A stretch of 64,000 bases of DNA from Tabrizicola sp. (GTDB lineage: Bacteria; Pseudomonadota; Alphaproteobacteria; Rhodobacterales; Rhodobacteraceae): positions 496,001 to 560,000 of the forward strand of contig NZ_JAUXZE010000035.1 of assembly GCF_030694085.1 (NCBI RefSeq), given 5' to 3'. Shown here one piece after another: positions 17,248-26,986 of this stretch; the stretch's first letter is position 1; every line of letters starts with the position of its first letter. The notes under the pieces are model-generated. The model ran no database searches. It was given only the letters and a program-made list of their open reading frames with translations, and was not told the origin of the DNA. Made by a program: the position numbers and the translations under genes.

Positions 17248-18071
17248 GCCAGCCTCTTCAGGAAATCCAGGATCAGCGCCACGGATTCGGGCTCGTCCAG
17301 GAAGGGGATGTGGGCGCGGCCGGGGACTTCAGCAAAGCCCATGTCGGGGCGGCGGGCGTGCATCTTTGCCACGGTCTCGGGAGCGAGAAGGTCCGAGTTC
17401 GCGCCCCGGATCAGCGCCAGGGGCAGACCGGCCAAGGCGTCGAACAGCGGCCAGAGGTCGACGAGCGGGCCGTCGAACGCGGCCAGGAACGCGTCGCGCA
17501 GGGCGGGGTCGTAGGGAATGCGCAGACCCTCGGGCGTCTCGACGGCAAGCGTCCGGGCCTCGTCCAGCCAGCGCGACATCGGCACGCCCTGGAAACCGGG
17601 GGTGCGGGACAGCCGCTCTGCATAGCCCTCGATGGTGCGGCCAGCCGGGTTGCGGCCGACGTAGTCGAAGATGCGGGTCAGCCCGTCGCGGGCAATCTCG
17701 GGCCCCACATCGTTGAGGCAAAGGCCCAGCACCCGGTCCCGCGCCACCGCACCAAGCACCATGCCGATCAGCCCCCCGCGCGAGGTGCCAAGGATTGCAG
17801 CCCTGCCGACGCCGAGATGGTCGAGCAAAGTCAGGGCATCGCGCCCCTCCTGCTCGACCGTGTAGGTGGCAGGTCCGGTCCAGTCGCTGGCGCCGCGACC
17901 GCGGTAGTCCATTCGGATCAGCCGCAGCGGCGGCAGATGCGGTGCCAGGTAGTCGAAGTCGGCCATGCTGCGGGTCAGTCCTGGCAGGCACAGAAGCGGC
18001 AGGCCCGCGCCGTCGTCACGGTAGGCAAGCCAGGCGCCGTCCGGGGCGCGAAAACGGGAGATCTGGGTCAT
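17244..18071 (-). CDS. Alpha/beta fold hydrolase
   Basis: 275 residues. Oxyanion region LLCLPGLTRSMADFDYLAPHL, then MDYRGRGASDW, nucleophile GTSRGG, and a C-terminal GANSDLLAPE and GRAHIPFLDEP giving Asp and His. It is the first gene of the overlapping minus-strand block 18071 to 14812. The substrate is unknown; the RGRGASDW and GTSRGG types are typical of lactonase/haloperoxidase-like members. Confidence 0.82.
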   Translation of the reverse strand: MTQISRFRAPDGAWLAYRDDGAGLPLLCLPGLTRSMADFDYLAPHLPPLRLIRMDYRGRGASDWTGPATYTVEQEGRDALTLLDHLGVGRAAILGTSRGGLIGMVLGAVARDRVLGLCLNDVGPEIARDGLTRIFDYVGRNPAGRTIEGYAERLSRTPGFQGVPMSRWLDEARTLAVETPEGLRIPYDPALRDAFLAAFDGPLVDLWPLFDALAGLPLALIRGANSDLLAPETVAKMHARRPDMGFAEVPGRAHIPFLDEPESVALILDFLKRLA

Positions 18072-18194
18072 CCCCTCAAGGTGGCACGCGGCGCGGGCCG
18101 GCGGAAGGGGCTGTCTGCGGCCTTTGGCCCGCGGCGCTTGTCCCTGCGTCCCCGGCAGACTAAACCCATGCCCGGTAGTGGTGAGGCAGGTCGG

Positions 18195-19976
18195 ATGGCA
18201 GACACATCAGCGGTTGAGGATCGGCCAAAGTCGAAACAGGTGGGCGCGCTGCGGGGGCTGGTGCCGTTCCTCTGGCCCTATCGGGGCCTGCTTGGGCTGG
18301 CGCTGATGGCGCTGATCCTGACCGCCTCGGTCAGCCTGATCCTGCCCTTGGCCGTCCGCAGGGTCGTGGACGGGTTCAACGATGCCAATGCCGCCCTTCT
18401 GGACCAGTATTTCGGTGCGGCCCTGATCATCGCGGCCCTGCTCGCGGTTGGGACGGGCCTGCGCTATTACCTTGTGACCCGGCTGGGCGAACGCGTGGTG
18501 GCCGACATCCGCCGCGCGCTGTTCGACCGGGTGCTGGGCATGTCGCCCGCCTTCTTCGAGCGTATCCTGACTGGCGAGGTGCTCAGCCGCATCACCACAG
18601 ACACCACGCTGATCCTGTCGGTGATCGGCTCGTCGGTCTCGGTCGCGCTACGCAACGTGTTGATTCTGCTGGGCGGGTTGGTGCTTTTGTTCCTGACCTC
18701 GGCCAAGCTGACCGGGCTGGTGCTGCTGATCGTGCCCGCGATCATCGTGCCGATCGTGGTCCTGGGCCGCCGCTTGCGGGCGCTGTCGCGCGAGAACCAG
18801 GACTGGATCGCCGCCTCGTCGGGGTCGGCATCCGAGGCACTGTCCTCGGTTCAGACGGTGCAGGCCTTCACCCATGAGGGTGCGACGCGCGGCCAGTTCG
18901 CCGAGGTGACCGAGAAAAGTTTCGCCTCGGCCAAGACGCGGATCAAGACGCGGGCAGTGATGACGGTGATCGTGATCTTCCTGACCTTCGCCGGGATTGT
19001 GGGCGTCCTGTGGGTCGGGGCGCGGGACGTGCGGGCGGACCAGATGTCGGTCGGCGCGCTGATCCAGTTCGTGATCTATGCGGTGATGGTCGCGGGTTCG
19101 GTGGGGGCGCTGTCGGAAATCTGGGGCGAGTTACAACGGGCCGCCGGCGCGACCGAACGGCTCGTGGAACTGCTGGGCACCGAAGATTCGGTGCAGGACC
19201 CGGTGCGTCCCATCGCCCTCCCCCGCCCGGTGCGCGGTGAGATCGCCTTCGAGGACGTGACCTTCCGCTATCCGGCCCGGCCCGAGGCTTCGGCGCTGAA
19301 CGGGGTCAGCCTGCATGTGAAACCGGGAGAGACGGTCGCCTTGGTCGGCCCTTCGGGCGCTGGCAAGACCACGATCCTGCAACTGCTGATGCGCTTCTAT
19401 GACCCGCAGTCGGGACGCATCACCCTGGACGGGATCGCCCTGCCCGACATGGCGCGCGCCGATTTTCGTCAAGCCATCGCTCTGGTGCCGCAGGACCCGG
19501 TGATCTTCGCCACCTCGGCGCGCGAGAACATCCGCTTCGGCCGTCTGGATGCCACCGACGCCGAAGTCGAAGCCGCCGCCCGCGCCGCAGCCGCGCATGA
19601 CTTCCTGACCACCCTGCCGCAGGGCTACGACAGCTATCTTGGCGAACGGGGCGTGATGCTGTCGGGCGGGCAGAAGCAGCGGGTGGCCATTGCCCGGGCG
19701 ATCCTGCGCGACGCCCCGATCCTGCTGCTGGACGAAGCCACCAGCGCACTGGATGCCGAAAGCGAAAGGCTGGTGCAGGCAGCGGTGGAAAAGCTCGCCG
19801 AGGGGCGGACGACGCTGGTCGTGGCGCACCGGCTGGCGACGGTGAAGCGTGCCGATCGGATTGTCGTGTTCGACCAGGGCCGGATCGTGGCGCTTGGCAC
19901 GCATGACCAGCTGGTCGCCGAGGATGGCCTTTACGCCCGGCTTGCCCGACTTCAGTTCACCGACGGCCGGGTCTAG
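18195..19976 (+). CDS. ABC exporter, fused permease and ATPase (MsbA/lipid-multidrug type)
   Basis: 593 residues from the ATG at 18195, preceded by gaggcagg; an in-frame ATG at 18168 would add nine residues. The N-terminal ABC_membrane domain with about six helices covers residues 15-310. The nucleotide-binding domain has Walker A GPSGAGKTT, Q-loop VPQDP, signature LSGGQKQR, Walker B ILLLDEATSALD and H-loop VVAHRLATV. It is a homodimeric half-exporter; the cargo is not predictable. It is divergent from the hydrolase block and followed 76 bp later by a methyltransferase. Confidence 0.9.
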   Translation: MADTSAVEDRPKSKQVGALRGLVPFLWPYRGLLGLALMALILTASVSLILPLAVRRVVDGFNDANAALLDQYFGAALIIAALLAVGTGLRYYLVTRLGERVVADIRRALFDRVLGMSPAFFERILTGEVLSRITTDTTLILSVIGSSVSVALRNVLILLGGLVLLFLTSAKLTGLVLLIVPAIIVPIVVLGRRLRALSRENQDWIAASSGSASEALSSVQTVQAFTHEGATRGQFAEVTEKSFASAKTRIKTRAVMTVIVIFLTFAGIVGVLWVGARDVRADQMSVGALIQFVIYAVMVAGSVGALSEIWGELQRAAGATERLVELLGTEDSVQDPVRPIALPRPVRGEIAFEDVTFRYPARPEASALNGVSLHVKPGETVALVGPSGAGKTTILQLLMRFYDPQSGRITLDGIALPDMARADFRQAIALVPQDPVIFATSARENIRFGRLDATDAEVEAAARAAAAHDFLTTLPQGYDSYLGERGVMLSGGQKQRVAIARAILRDAPILLLDEATSALDAESERLVQAAVEKLAEGRTTLVVAHRLATVKRADRIVVFDQGRIVALGTHDQLVAEDGLYARLARLQFTDGRV

Positions 19977-20052
19977 GCGGACCTGGGGTTTTCTCTCGGT
20001 CCCTGGCCGATTCGCGCGTATCCTTCGGGTCTTCGCTAGCGGGGGGCTGGTC

Positions 20053-20856
20053 ATGGTGGACACTGCCCGACACGACGCCTGGTCTTCGGGCAACAGCTAT
20101 GAGCTTTACATGGGTCGCTGGAGCCGCCGGATCGCCGATCGGTTCCTCGACCTTGTCGCAGCAAGGCCCGGCCAGGACTGGGTCGAGGTTGGCTGCGGCA
20201 CCGGCGCATTGTCGTCGGCGATCCTGAGCCGGGCCGCGCCTGCGCGCCTGACTGCGGTCGAGCCTTCGGCGGCCTTTCTGACCACCGCGCGGGCAGCCAT
20301 CGCCGATCCGCGCGCCAGCTTCGTTGCGGGCGACGCGCAGGCGCTGCCCCTTGCCGACGCCAGCGCAGACATCCTGACGGCGGGGCTGGTCCTGAACTTC
20401 ATCCCGGACCGGGCGCGGGCGCTGGCCGAGATGCACCGGGTCCTGCGTCCAGGGGGCAGGCTGGCCGTCTACGTCTGGGATTATCCGGGCGGCGGTGTCG
20501 GGTTCATCCGGGCCTTCTGGACGGCGGCCGTCGCACTTGACCCGGGCGCAGCCGACCTGACCGAAACCGGGCGCTTTCCATTCTGCACGCCCGAGGGCCT
20601 GACCGAGATGGTCAGTGCAGCGGGCTTCAGGGACATAACGGTCACGGCCATCACGGACGAGGCAAGGTTCCCGGACTTCGCAGACTTCTGGCGGCCCTTC
20701 ACGCTGGGGGCTGGCCCCGCGCCAGGCTATTGTGCCACCCTGCCGGAGGACATCCGCGACCGCTTGCGGCAGCGGCTGGCTGCGGACCTTACCCCTGGCT
20801 CGGATGGCGCGATCACGTTGCCGCTTCGCGCCTGGGCCCTTCAGGCCCGAACCTGA
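20053..20856 (+). CDS. Class I SAM-dependent methyltransferase (UbiE-like)
   Basis: 267 residues from ATG 20053 (MVDTARHDAWSSGNSYELYM). SAM motif I is WVEVGCGTGALSSAIL, motif II VAGDAQALPLADASAD, and post-motif LRPGGRLAVYVWDY. These are typical of small-molecule methyltransferases; the substrate is unknown. It follows the ABC exporter on the same strand, which could indicate a shared transcript. Confidence 0.78.
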   Translation: MVDTARHDAWSSGNSYELYMGRWSRRIADRFLDLVAARPGQDWVEVGCGTGALSSAILSRAAPARLTAVEPSAAFLTTARAAIADPRASFVAGDAQALPLADASADILTAGLVLNFIPDRARALAEMHRVLRPGGRLAVYVWDYPGGGVGFIRAFWTAAVALDPGAADLTETGRFPFCTPEGLTEMVSAAGFRDITVTAITDEARFPDFADFWRPFTLGAGPAPGYCATLPEDIRDRLRQRLAADLTPGSDGAITLPLRAWALQART

Positions 20857-20965
20857 CGTCACGTCCCGGCGGCAGGGGTCGGGACAAACTGACTTCACAA
20901 ATGCGTTTTCGATCCCCATGTTCGTCCCAAGCCTGCGCGATAAGCGGGCATCAGGGGAGGAAACC

Positions 20966-22858
20966 ATGACCACTTTCGCCACGGCTGCGGACCTGAAGGC
21001 CATAGAAGCGGAAATGCCCTGGGCCGACCGCGGCCAGGCACGATCGATGTACGAATACCTCAGCCGCGCCAAGGCCGCCCACGGCGGCCGACCGGCGATC
21101 AGCTACCAGCTGCTGTCGGGGCCGGAGACCAAGAAGCAGACCCTCACCTGGGCCGAGTTGCATGCCAAGGTCACCCAGGCCGCCAACCTGTTCCGCAGCC
21201 TGGGCGTCGGCGAAAAAGACGTGGTCGCCTTCATCATGCCGAACGCGATGGAGACGGCGGTCACCCTGCTGGGCGGGGCTGTTGCCGGGATCGTCAACCC
21301 GATCAACCCGTTGCTTGAGCCGGAAAAGATCAGCGCCATCCTGCGCGAGACCAATGCCAAGGTCGTCGTCACCCTGAAGGCCTTCCCCAAGACCGACCTG
21401 CCGCAGAAGGTCTCCGAGGCGGTGCAATTCGCGCCGAACGTCAAGACCGTGCTGGAGGTGGACCTCGTCCCCTACCTGTCGGGCCTGAAGAAGATCATCG
21501 TGCCCTGGGTCCGCCCGAAGAACCCGGCGCAGCATACCGCGAATATCAAGGACTTCAGCGTCGAGCTTGCGCGGATGCCGGCGGACAAGCTGACCTTCGC
21601 GGACACGCTTGAGGACCGGGTTGCCGCCTATTTCCACACCGGCGGGACCACGGGTATGCCCAAGGTCGCGCAGCACAAGGTCAGCGGCATGGTCTACAAC
21701 GGCTGGCTTGGCTCGACGCTGCTGTTCAAGCCCACGGACGTCGTGATGTGCCCGCTGCCGCTGTTCCATGTCTTTGCCTGCTACCCGATCCTGATGTCGA
21801 TGATCGGCTCGGGCGCGCATGTGGTCTTTCCGACCCCGCAGGGCTATCGCGGCGAGGGCGTGTTCGACAACTTCTGGAAGCTGATCGAACGCTACAAGGT
21901 GACCTACATGATCACCGTGCCCACTGCCCTTGCCGCCCTGATGCAGCGCCCGGTCAATGCCGATATCTCCAGCCTGCGGAGTGCCTTCTCGGGCTCGTCG
22001 CCGCTCCCTGTCGAGCTTTACAACCGCTTCAAGAAGGAAACCGGGATCGAGATCATCGAAGGCTACGGGTTGACCGAAGCGACCTGCCTTGTCTCGATCA
22101 ACCCGCCCGAGGGCGAAAAGAAGATCGGCTCGGTCGGCCTCGTGTTCCCCTATTGCAACGTTCGCATCCTGACCAAGCAGGGCGCTACCGAGTTCCGCGA
22201 ATGTGCCGTCGACGAGGTGGGCGAGATCTGCATCTCGAACCCCGGGGTCTTTGAAGGCTCGACCTATACCGAGGCTGACAAGAACCGCGAACTCTTCGCC
22301 GAGGGCAGCTTCCTGCGCACAGGCGACCTGGGCCGGATCGACGCCGACGGCTATCTCTACATCACCGGGCGGGCCAAGGACCTGATCATCCGCGGCGGCC
22401 ACAATATCGACCCGGCGATCATCGAAGAGGCCCTGATGGGTCACGAGGCGGTGGGTTTTGTTGGCGCGATCGGGCAGCCCGACGCCCATGCCGGTGAACT
22501 TCCTTGCGCCTATGTCGAACTGGTCAAGGGGTCCTCGGCTACGGTGGATGACCTGATGGCCTATGCCACGAAACACATCAGTGAACGGGCGGCACTGCCC
22601 AAGCATCTGGAAATCCTGCCGGAATTGCCGAAGACCGCCGTGGGCAAGGTCTTCAAGCCCGACCTGCGCCGGATGGCGATCACCCGGACCTTCGACGCGG
22701 CCCTGGCCGAGGCTGGGGTCCCCGCCCGGGTGGCCGCTGTGGTCGAGGACAAGAAGCACGGGCTGGTCGCACAGCTGCAGAAGGCCGCTCCGGTCGAGGA
22801 TGCGGCGGTGCAGTCGGTGCTGGGCCAGTTCTCGAACCCGTGGGAGTGGGTCGCCTGA
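20966..22858 (+). CDS. AMP-dependent acyl-CoA synthetase
   Basis: 630 residues; start at 20966 behind ggggagg. ATP-binding P-loop YFHTGGTTGMPK, adenylate-binding EGYGLTEATC, hinge/core TGDLGRIDADGYLYITGRAKDLIIRGGHNIDPAIIEE, and catalytic Lys in TAVGKVFKPDLRR. It activates a carboxylic acid to its CoA thioester via an acyl-adenylate. Length and the MPNAMETAV region fit medium- or long-chain synthetases used in Rhodobacteraceae lipid metabolism; the chain length is not predictable. Confidence 0.88.
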   Translation: MTTFATAADLKAIEAEMPWADRGQARSMYEYLSRAKAAHGGRPAISYQLLSGPETKKQTLTWAELHAKVTQAANLFRSLGVGEKDVVAFIMPNAMETAVTLLGGAVAGIVNPINPLLEPEKISAILRETNAKVVVTLKAFPKTDLPQKVSEAVQFAPNVKTVLEVDLVPYLSGLKKIIVPWVRPKNPAQHTANIKDFSVELARMPADKLTFADTLEDRVAAYFHTGGTTGMPKVAQHKVSGMVYNGWLGSTLLFKPTDVVMCPLPLFHVFACYPILMSMIGSGAHVVFPTPQGYRGEGVFDNFWKLIERYKVTYMITVPTALAALMQRPVNADISSLRSAFSGSSPLPVELYNRFKKETGIEIIEGYGLTEATCLVSINPPEGEKKIGSVGLVFPYCNVRILTKQGATEFRECAVDEVGEICISNPGVFEGSTYTEADKNRELFAEGSFLRTGDLGRIDADGYLYITGRAKDLIIRGGHNIDPAIIEEALMGHEAVGFVGAIGQPDAHAGELPCAYVELVKGSSATVDDLMAYATKHISERAALPKHLEILPELPKTAVGKVFKPDLRRMAITRTFDAALAEAGVPARVAAVVEDKKHGLVAQLQKAAPVEDAAVQSVLGQFSNPWEWVA

Positions 22859-22967
22859 AGCCGCAACAGGGCGCACACTGTCGCCCGGATGACTGCAAGT
22901 TTCATTTGCCTGAATCGCGCGGTGGCGCGAAGACAGGCGCGAAGGGATCGTTTCAAGGGATCGGAAT

Positions 22968-23489
22968 ATGAACTTTCGTTGGAGTCTGGCGGCATTGTTC
23001 GCTGCGTCTGTGGGCGGAGCAAACGCGCAGGAAAGCGAAGTGCTGTTTTCGCACAAGCATTGGCAGGTCTCGGTCGTCGGCTGGGATGACGGCTCGATCG
23101 GTTGCGTGGCCGAGGTGACGGCGCCGGGTGAAAGTTTCTCGATATGAACGTTCCCGAATGGAGCGGTCCAGCTGCAGTTCTATTCAAGCGCCTGGTCCTT
23201 CGGGGAGGGACAGACCGCCGATCTGGGCGTCCAGATCGACCGCCGCGCGCCCTGGAACCTTACGGGTGCCGAACTGTACCAGAACTCGGTCCTGTTTTAC
23301 CTGCCCGACGACCAGGCAGGGGTGAACTTCATAACCGAGGTTGCCCGTGGCAGCCGACTGTTCCTGCGGGATGCCGATGGGACGGACGTGCAGAACTACT
23401 CACTGGCCGGCTCCAGCGCCTCGATCGGCGCATTGGTGGAGTGCGGAGAAGTGATCACGGACCCGACCCCGAGCAATCCGTTCAACTAG
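22968..23489 (+). pseudogene. Exported-protein gene interrupted by an in-frame TGA
   Basis: A 174-codon frame. It starts MNFRWSLAALFAASVGGANA (signal peptide, cleavage after ANA) and continues with a beta-rich periplasmic-type sequence. Codon 60 is TGA (23145-23147), in the context ESFSI-stop-TFPNGAVQLQF. The frame is then open to TAG at 23487-23489, including GSSASIGALVECGEVI. Codon character is unchanged across the stop, and a Trp codon (TGG) would be a natural ancestor. The two halves could not both be exported as separate proteins, so this is probably a recent nonsense pseudogene. Purine-rich aaggga lies upstream of the ATG. Function unknown. Confidence 0.65.
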
Positions 23490-23490
23490 G

Positions 23491-23934
23491 CTAAAGCTGG
23501 TCGGTGTCCATCCAGATGGTCACCGGCCCGTCGTTTACCAGGCTGACCGCCATATCCGCGCCAAACTGCCCATGCGCGACAGGAACGCCTTCGTTTTCAA
23601 GGGCCTGACTGAAGTGCAGGTACAGCCTCTCGCCCTCTGCCGAAGGTGCTGCGGTGGAAAAACCCGGTCGGTTGCCGCGCAGGTCAGCCGCAAGGGTGAA
23701 CTGGCTGACCACAAGGGCTGAGCCGCCAATGTCGCGGATCGACAGGTTCATCTTGCCCGGCTCGTCCTTGAAGACGCGCAGCTTGGCGACCTTGGCCGCC
23801 AGCTTTTCGGCCTGCACTTCAGTGTCGCCGCCCATCGCACAGATCAGGATCAGAAAGCCCTTTCCCGTCTCGCCAACAAGTTCCCCAGCCACATGGACCT
23901 GGGCCTTGGTGACCCTTTGAAGGACCGCTCTCAC
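23491..23934 (-). CDS. dtd: D-aminoacyl-tRNA deacylase
   Basis: 147 residues, full length. [18 protein letters not shown] is the standard start, SQFTLAAD contains the catalytic loop, and the cross-subunit Gly-Pro motif is in [12 protein letters not shown] (usually NxGPxT). It hydrolyses D-amino acids from mischarged tRNA. The ATG overlaps the preceding kinase gene by 4 bp. The stop lies 1 bp from the convergent end of the interrupted gene. Confidence 0.95.
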   Translation of the reverse strand: MRAVLQRVTKAQVHVAGELVGETGKGFLILICAMGGDTEVQAEKLAAKVAKLRVFKDEPGKMNLSIRDIGGSALVVSQFTLAADLRGNRPGFSTAAPSAEGERLYLHFSQALENEGVPVAHGQFGADMAVSLVNDGPVTIWMDTDQL

Positions 23935-24854
23935 AGTTCAGCGATCCAGGGCGGATTGGCCCCCGCGCGAGACACGGTGACCGCCGCCGCGCGGGTGCCA
24001 AGCGTCAGCGCGGACGTGAGAGCGGCGTCAGAAAGGCTGGTGACCCCGGCCTTGCTCAGCGCCCCCGCCTGATGCAGGGCGGCCAGGACCCCGGCGTTGA
24101 ACGTATCCCCCGCGCCGACGGTATCGACGACTGTAACCTTTTGGGCAGCGACGAAAATATCCTGCGTTGAAGTCACTGCCCGCGCCCCGCTTGCGCCTTC
24201 TGTAACGAAAACGACCTTCGGTCCCTTCGCCAGAATCCCGCGCGCCAGATTGGTCAGGTCACCCTGCCCTTCCAGCCAGTGCAGATCCTCGTCCGACAGC
24301 TTCACGATATCCGCCCGCGCAACCATCCTCTCGATCCGGGCACGGTACTCGACCTCTTTTCCCGCGATGAACCCGGGGCGGATGTTCGGGTCGATCATGG
24401 TGACGCGCATGCTGCTTTCGCGCGCCTGCAGCGCCTCGTAAGTGCTGGCAGCGGGGTCGTTCACCAGGCTGATCCCACCGAAGAACAGCGTCGAAGTGTC
24501 CGCCGAAAGGTCGGGCAGTTGATCGATTGACAGCATCCGCCCGGCCGTCGCCTCGTCGTAGAACGCATAGGTGGCCTGGCCGTTCACCAGCTTGACGAAG
24601 GCCACCGTGGTCGGCCGGTCCGACCGCGCCAGATAGCGGGTGTCGACTTTGGATGCTGTTAGGGTGTCGGCCAGGATTTCTCCAAGCATGTCATTGGAAA
24701 CGCCCGAGAAAAACGCCGACGGAGCGCCAAGGCGCCCCAAGGCGATGGCGGTGTTGAAGACCGCCCCCCCGGCGTAGGGGGCAAAGCAGGGCTCTCCTGC
24801 GGTGGAGGTCCTGGGCAGCATGTCGATAAGCGCTTCGCCACAGCTGAGAATCAT
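23931..24854 (-). CDS. PfkB-family carbohydrate kinase (fructokinase-like)
   Basis: 307 residues, ribokinase fold. It begins [15 protein letters not shown]; Gly-rich sugar-binding [15 protein letters not shown]; PfkB signature 2 with catalytic Asp [14 protein letters not shown]. The GEALIDMLP opening is typical of fructokinases. It phosphorylates a sugar with ATP, most likely fructose. It overlaps dtd by 4 bp, an operon with no obvious functional link. Confidence 0.85.
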   Translation of the reverse strand: MILSCGEALIDMLPRTSTAGEPCFAPYAGGAVFNTAIALGRLGAPSAFFSGVSNDMLGEILADTLTASKVDTRYLARSDRPTTVAFVKLVNGQATYAFYDEATAGRMLSIDQLPDLSADTSTLFFGGISLVNDPAASTYEALQARESSMRVTMIDPNIRPGFIAGKEVEYRARIERMVARADIVKLSDEDLHWLEGQGDLTNLARGILAKGPKVVFVTEGASGARAVTSTQDIFVAAQKVTVVDTVGAGDTFNAGVLAALHQAGALSKAGVTSLSDAALTSALTLGTRAAAVTVSRAGANPPWIAEL

Positions 24855-24896
24855 GGTCGTCCCCCCTTGGGTTTCGCTACTGTTAGCGCAAACAGG

Positions 24897-25862
24897 TCAG
24901 GTCGTGAAGAACGGCGTCAGGTGGGCCCGGACGCGGTCCAGCGGGGTCGCGCCCGACGTGTCAGGAACGAAGGGCTGGCCGGTGATCGCCTCGAAGGCAT
25001 CAATGTAGATTCTTGCCGTTTTCTCTATCATTTCCAATGGGATATCCGGTATCTGATCCTTGTAGGGATCACAGCGCGCCACGACCCACGACCGGATCAC
25101 GTCCTTGTCAAAGCTGGGCGGACGGTCGCCAGTTTCGAAGGCCTTCGCGTAGCCATCAGCGATCCAGTAGCGGCTGGAGTCCGGCGTGTGGATTTCGTCG
25201 GCAAGAAGGATGTTGCCATCCGCGTCGGTGCCGAATTCATATTTCGTGTCGACCAGGATCAAGCCACGCTCGGCGGCCATTTCCTGACCCCGGGCGAAGA
25301 GGGCAAGGGCCTTATGGCTAACCTCGTCCCACTGGGATTTCGTCAACAGCCCGGTGTCGATGATCTGGTCGGCCGTCAGCGGCACATCATGGCCACCGTC
25401 GAAGGCCTTTGACGTGGGCGTGATGATGGCATGCGGCAGGGCCTGGTTGGGCGTCAGGCCGTCGGGCAGAGTGTGGCCATACATGCTGCGCGCCCCGGCC
25501 TTGTACTGCGTCAGGATCGAGGTGGAGGTGGTGCCGGCCAGGTAGCCGCGGACCACGATTTCGACCGGAAGGATGGTCAGTTTCTTGCCAAGGACGACGT
25601 TCGGATCGGGGTAGGACAGGACGTGGTTCGCGGCGATATCTTCTGTCTTTTCAAACCAGTAGCGGGCAAGTTGGGTCAAGACCTGGCCCTTCCACGGAAT
25701 GACCGCAAGGATCTGGTCGAAGGCCGAAATCCGGTCGGAGGAGATCAGGAGCCGGGTCCCGTCGGGCAGATCGTAGCAATCGCGGACCTTGCCGAAATAG
25801 GGGTTCGGAAGTTCGGGAATCCTTGCGTGCGGCAGGGTGCGGGAAAGGTCGATCTGGCGCAT
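24897..25862 (-). CDS. purC: Phosphoribosylaminoimidazole-succinocarboxamide (SAICAR) synthase
   Basis: 321 residues, the longer SAICAR synthase type. [38 protein letters not shown] (signature RGYL.G), LVDTKYEFG and [14 protein letters not shown] are all present. It joins CAIR and aspartate with ATP in purine synthesis. It lies 42 bp upstream of the kinase on the same strand and could be part of the same transcript. Confidence 0.95.
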   Translation of the reverse strand: MRQIDLSRTLPHARIPELPNPYFGKVRDCYDLPDGTRLLISSDRISAFDQILAVIPWKGQVLTQLARYWFEKTEDIAANHVLSYPDPNVVLGKKLTILPVEIVVRGYLAGTTSTSILTQYKAGARSMYGHTLPDGLTPNQALPHAIITPTSKAFDGGHDVPLTADQIIDTGLLTKSQWDEVSHKALALFARGQEMAAERGLILVDTKYEFGTDADGNILLADEIHTPDSSRYWIADGYAKAFETGDRPPSFDKDVIRSWVVARCDPYKDQIPDIPLEMIEKTARIYIDAFEAITGQPFVPDTSGATPLDRVRAHLTPFFTT

Positions 25863-25912
25863 GGCAGGCCCCCGGTTTTGGTGCCTGCTTCTTGGCTTTT
25901 CAGGCCTTCAAG

Positions 25913-26206
25913 TCAAGCCGGACAGTCCAGAGAGCCGCGCATTTCTCCACTGTCGCCGGTTAACGTTGACTCCCTGAGCTTGCAGCCCGTGACACGCGGG
26001 ATCAGTTCGATCATCGTGGCGCGGATTTCCTGATGTTCGCCGCGGGTGGCGTAGCCAAGGCGGATGACCTCGACCCGCTCCCCTTTCTGGAAAACCGTGT
26101 AATCCCTGCCATTTAGCGTGACATCGGTGCGGCTGGCCCCGAAGAACTCCGGCGCGGGGGAGGCACCGCAGGCGGCGAGGAACACAAGGGGGATGAGGGC
26201 TTTCAT
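25913..26206 (-). CDS. Small lipoprotein, function unknown
   Basis: 97 residues. The lipoprotein signal MKALIPLVFLAAC puts Cys at residue 13. The mature part is TDVTLNGRDYTVFQKGERVEVIRLGYATRGEHQEIRA with two further Cys residues. No domain is recognised. A CtrA-type box sits about 23 bp upstream of the start, so expression may be cell-cycle or CtrA controlled. Confidence 0.7.
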   Translation of the reverse strand: MKALIPLVFLAACGASPAPEFFGASRTDVTLNGRDYTVFQKGERVEVIRLGYATRGEHQEIRATMIELIPRVTGCKLRESTLTGDSGEMRGSLDCPA

Positions 26207-26228
26207 CGGGTCAGGGTGGCAGAGGTTG

Positions 26229-26244
26229 GTTAACAGGGGGTTAA
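26229..26244 (-). promoter_or_regulatory. CtrA-type box TTAA-N7-TTAAC
   Basis: On the minus strand it reads TTAACCCCCTGTTAAC, an exact match to the full CtrA consensus (TTAA-N7-TTAAC). It lies 23 bp upstream of the lipoprotein start at 26206, between divergent genes, where it could act as an activator or operator site. Consensus is established for alphaproteobacterial CtrA; binding here is inferred. Confidence 0.55.
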
Positions 26245-26388
26245 GCGTCTGGCTTCGGTATGGATGCGGTATGGATTGCGTCCATACGCACGGCCAGATC
26301 GTCGAACGTCAACCTTGCTGTGGCAGCCACGGGAACGAGACGCGGATTGGCGGGTTGTTGGAGGGAGCAGCAAAGAAGGACTGACCCC

Positions 26389-26523
26389 ATGACCAAAGCC
26401 ATCGCACTTCTCGCCCTGTTGGGCCTTGTCGCCTGTGAGACGGTCCAGGGGGCCGGGCGCGATCTGGAGGCGGCCGGAGAGGTGATCCAGGACGAGGCGC
26501 AGGAGACACAGTCCGAAATGTAA
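26389..26523 (+). CDS. Entericidin-like small lipoprotein
   Basis: 44 residues: MTKAIALLALLGLVACETVQGAGRDLE and onward. The lipobox LVAC and the CETVQGAGRD...AGEVIQDEA pattern are diagnostic of the entericidin A/B family. These are tiny membrane lipoproteins linked to stress and programmed-lysis functions in enterobacteria; their role in this group is unknown. The ATG at 26389 begins the signal peptide; the longer frame upstream is rejected. Confidence 0.85.
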   Translation: MTKAIALLALLGLVACETVQGAGRDLEAAGEVIQDEAQETQSEM

Positions 26524-26654
26524 GCAGATCACCGCCGGTTTCGGTGTGCCGGGTGGGAGGAGCGCCGCCGACCCGGCGCTGTCTGCGGCGTTCCCCGATG
26601 CAGAGCGCGCAGCGAGCGGGCAGGATCAGGGCCGCAACCTTGGAGGGTAATGTG

Positions 26655-26855
26655 ATGAAGACTGTGAAGCTTTTCGGCCTGCTGGCCTGCGCCGTGGCCC
26701 TGTCGGGGTGCCTGAACACCGACACCGAGCGCGGCCTTGCGGGTGCAGCAGGTGGCGCGGTGATCGCCGACGTGACGGGCGGAAACGCGATTACCGGAGC
26801 AGTGATCGGCGGGGCTGCAGGGGTGTTCTGTGATGACCTTGGGGTTTGCAGGTAA
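26655..26855 (+). CDS. Small glycine-zipper lipoprotein
   Basis: 66 residues with ribosome-binding site ggaggg. Lipoprotein signal MKTVKLFGLLACAVALSGC (lipobox LSGC), then a glycine-zipper helix GLAGAAGGAVIADVTGG, AITGAVIGGAAG, and CDDLGVC with two Cys. It probably spans or inserts in a membrane as an oligomer; function unknown. It lies 131 bp after the entericidin-like gene. Confidence 0.8.
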   Translation: MKTVKLFGLLACAVALSGCLNTDTERGLAGAAGGAVIADVTGGNAITGAVIGGAAGVFCDDLGVCR

Positions 26856-26986
26856 TTAAGGAGAGTCTGTTTGAAGGACTCCCGGGTCAGGCGTTAGTGG
26901 GCCGCGTATGCTGATCAAGCGCGCCAACCACTTCGCCATCAACAACTGCTCGGTCCCCACAGTTGCACAGAGACGGCCCGCTTTCC

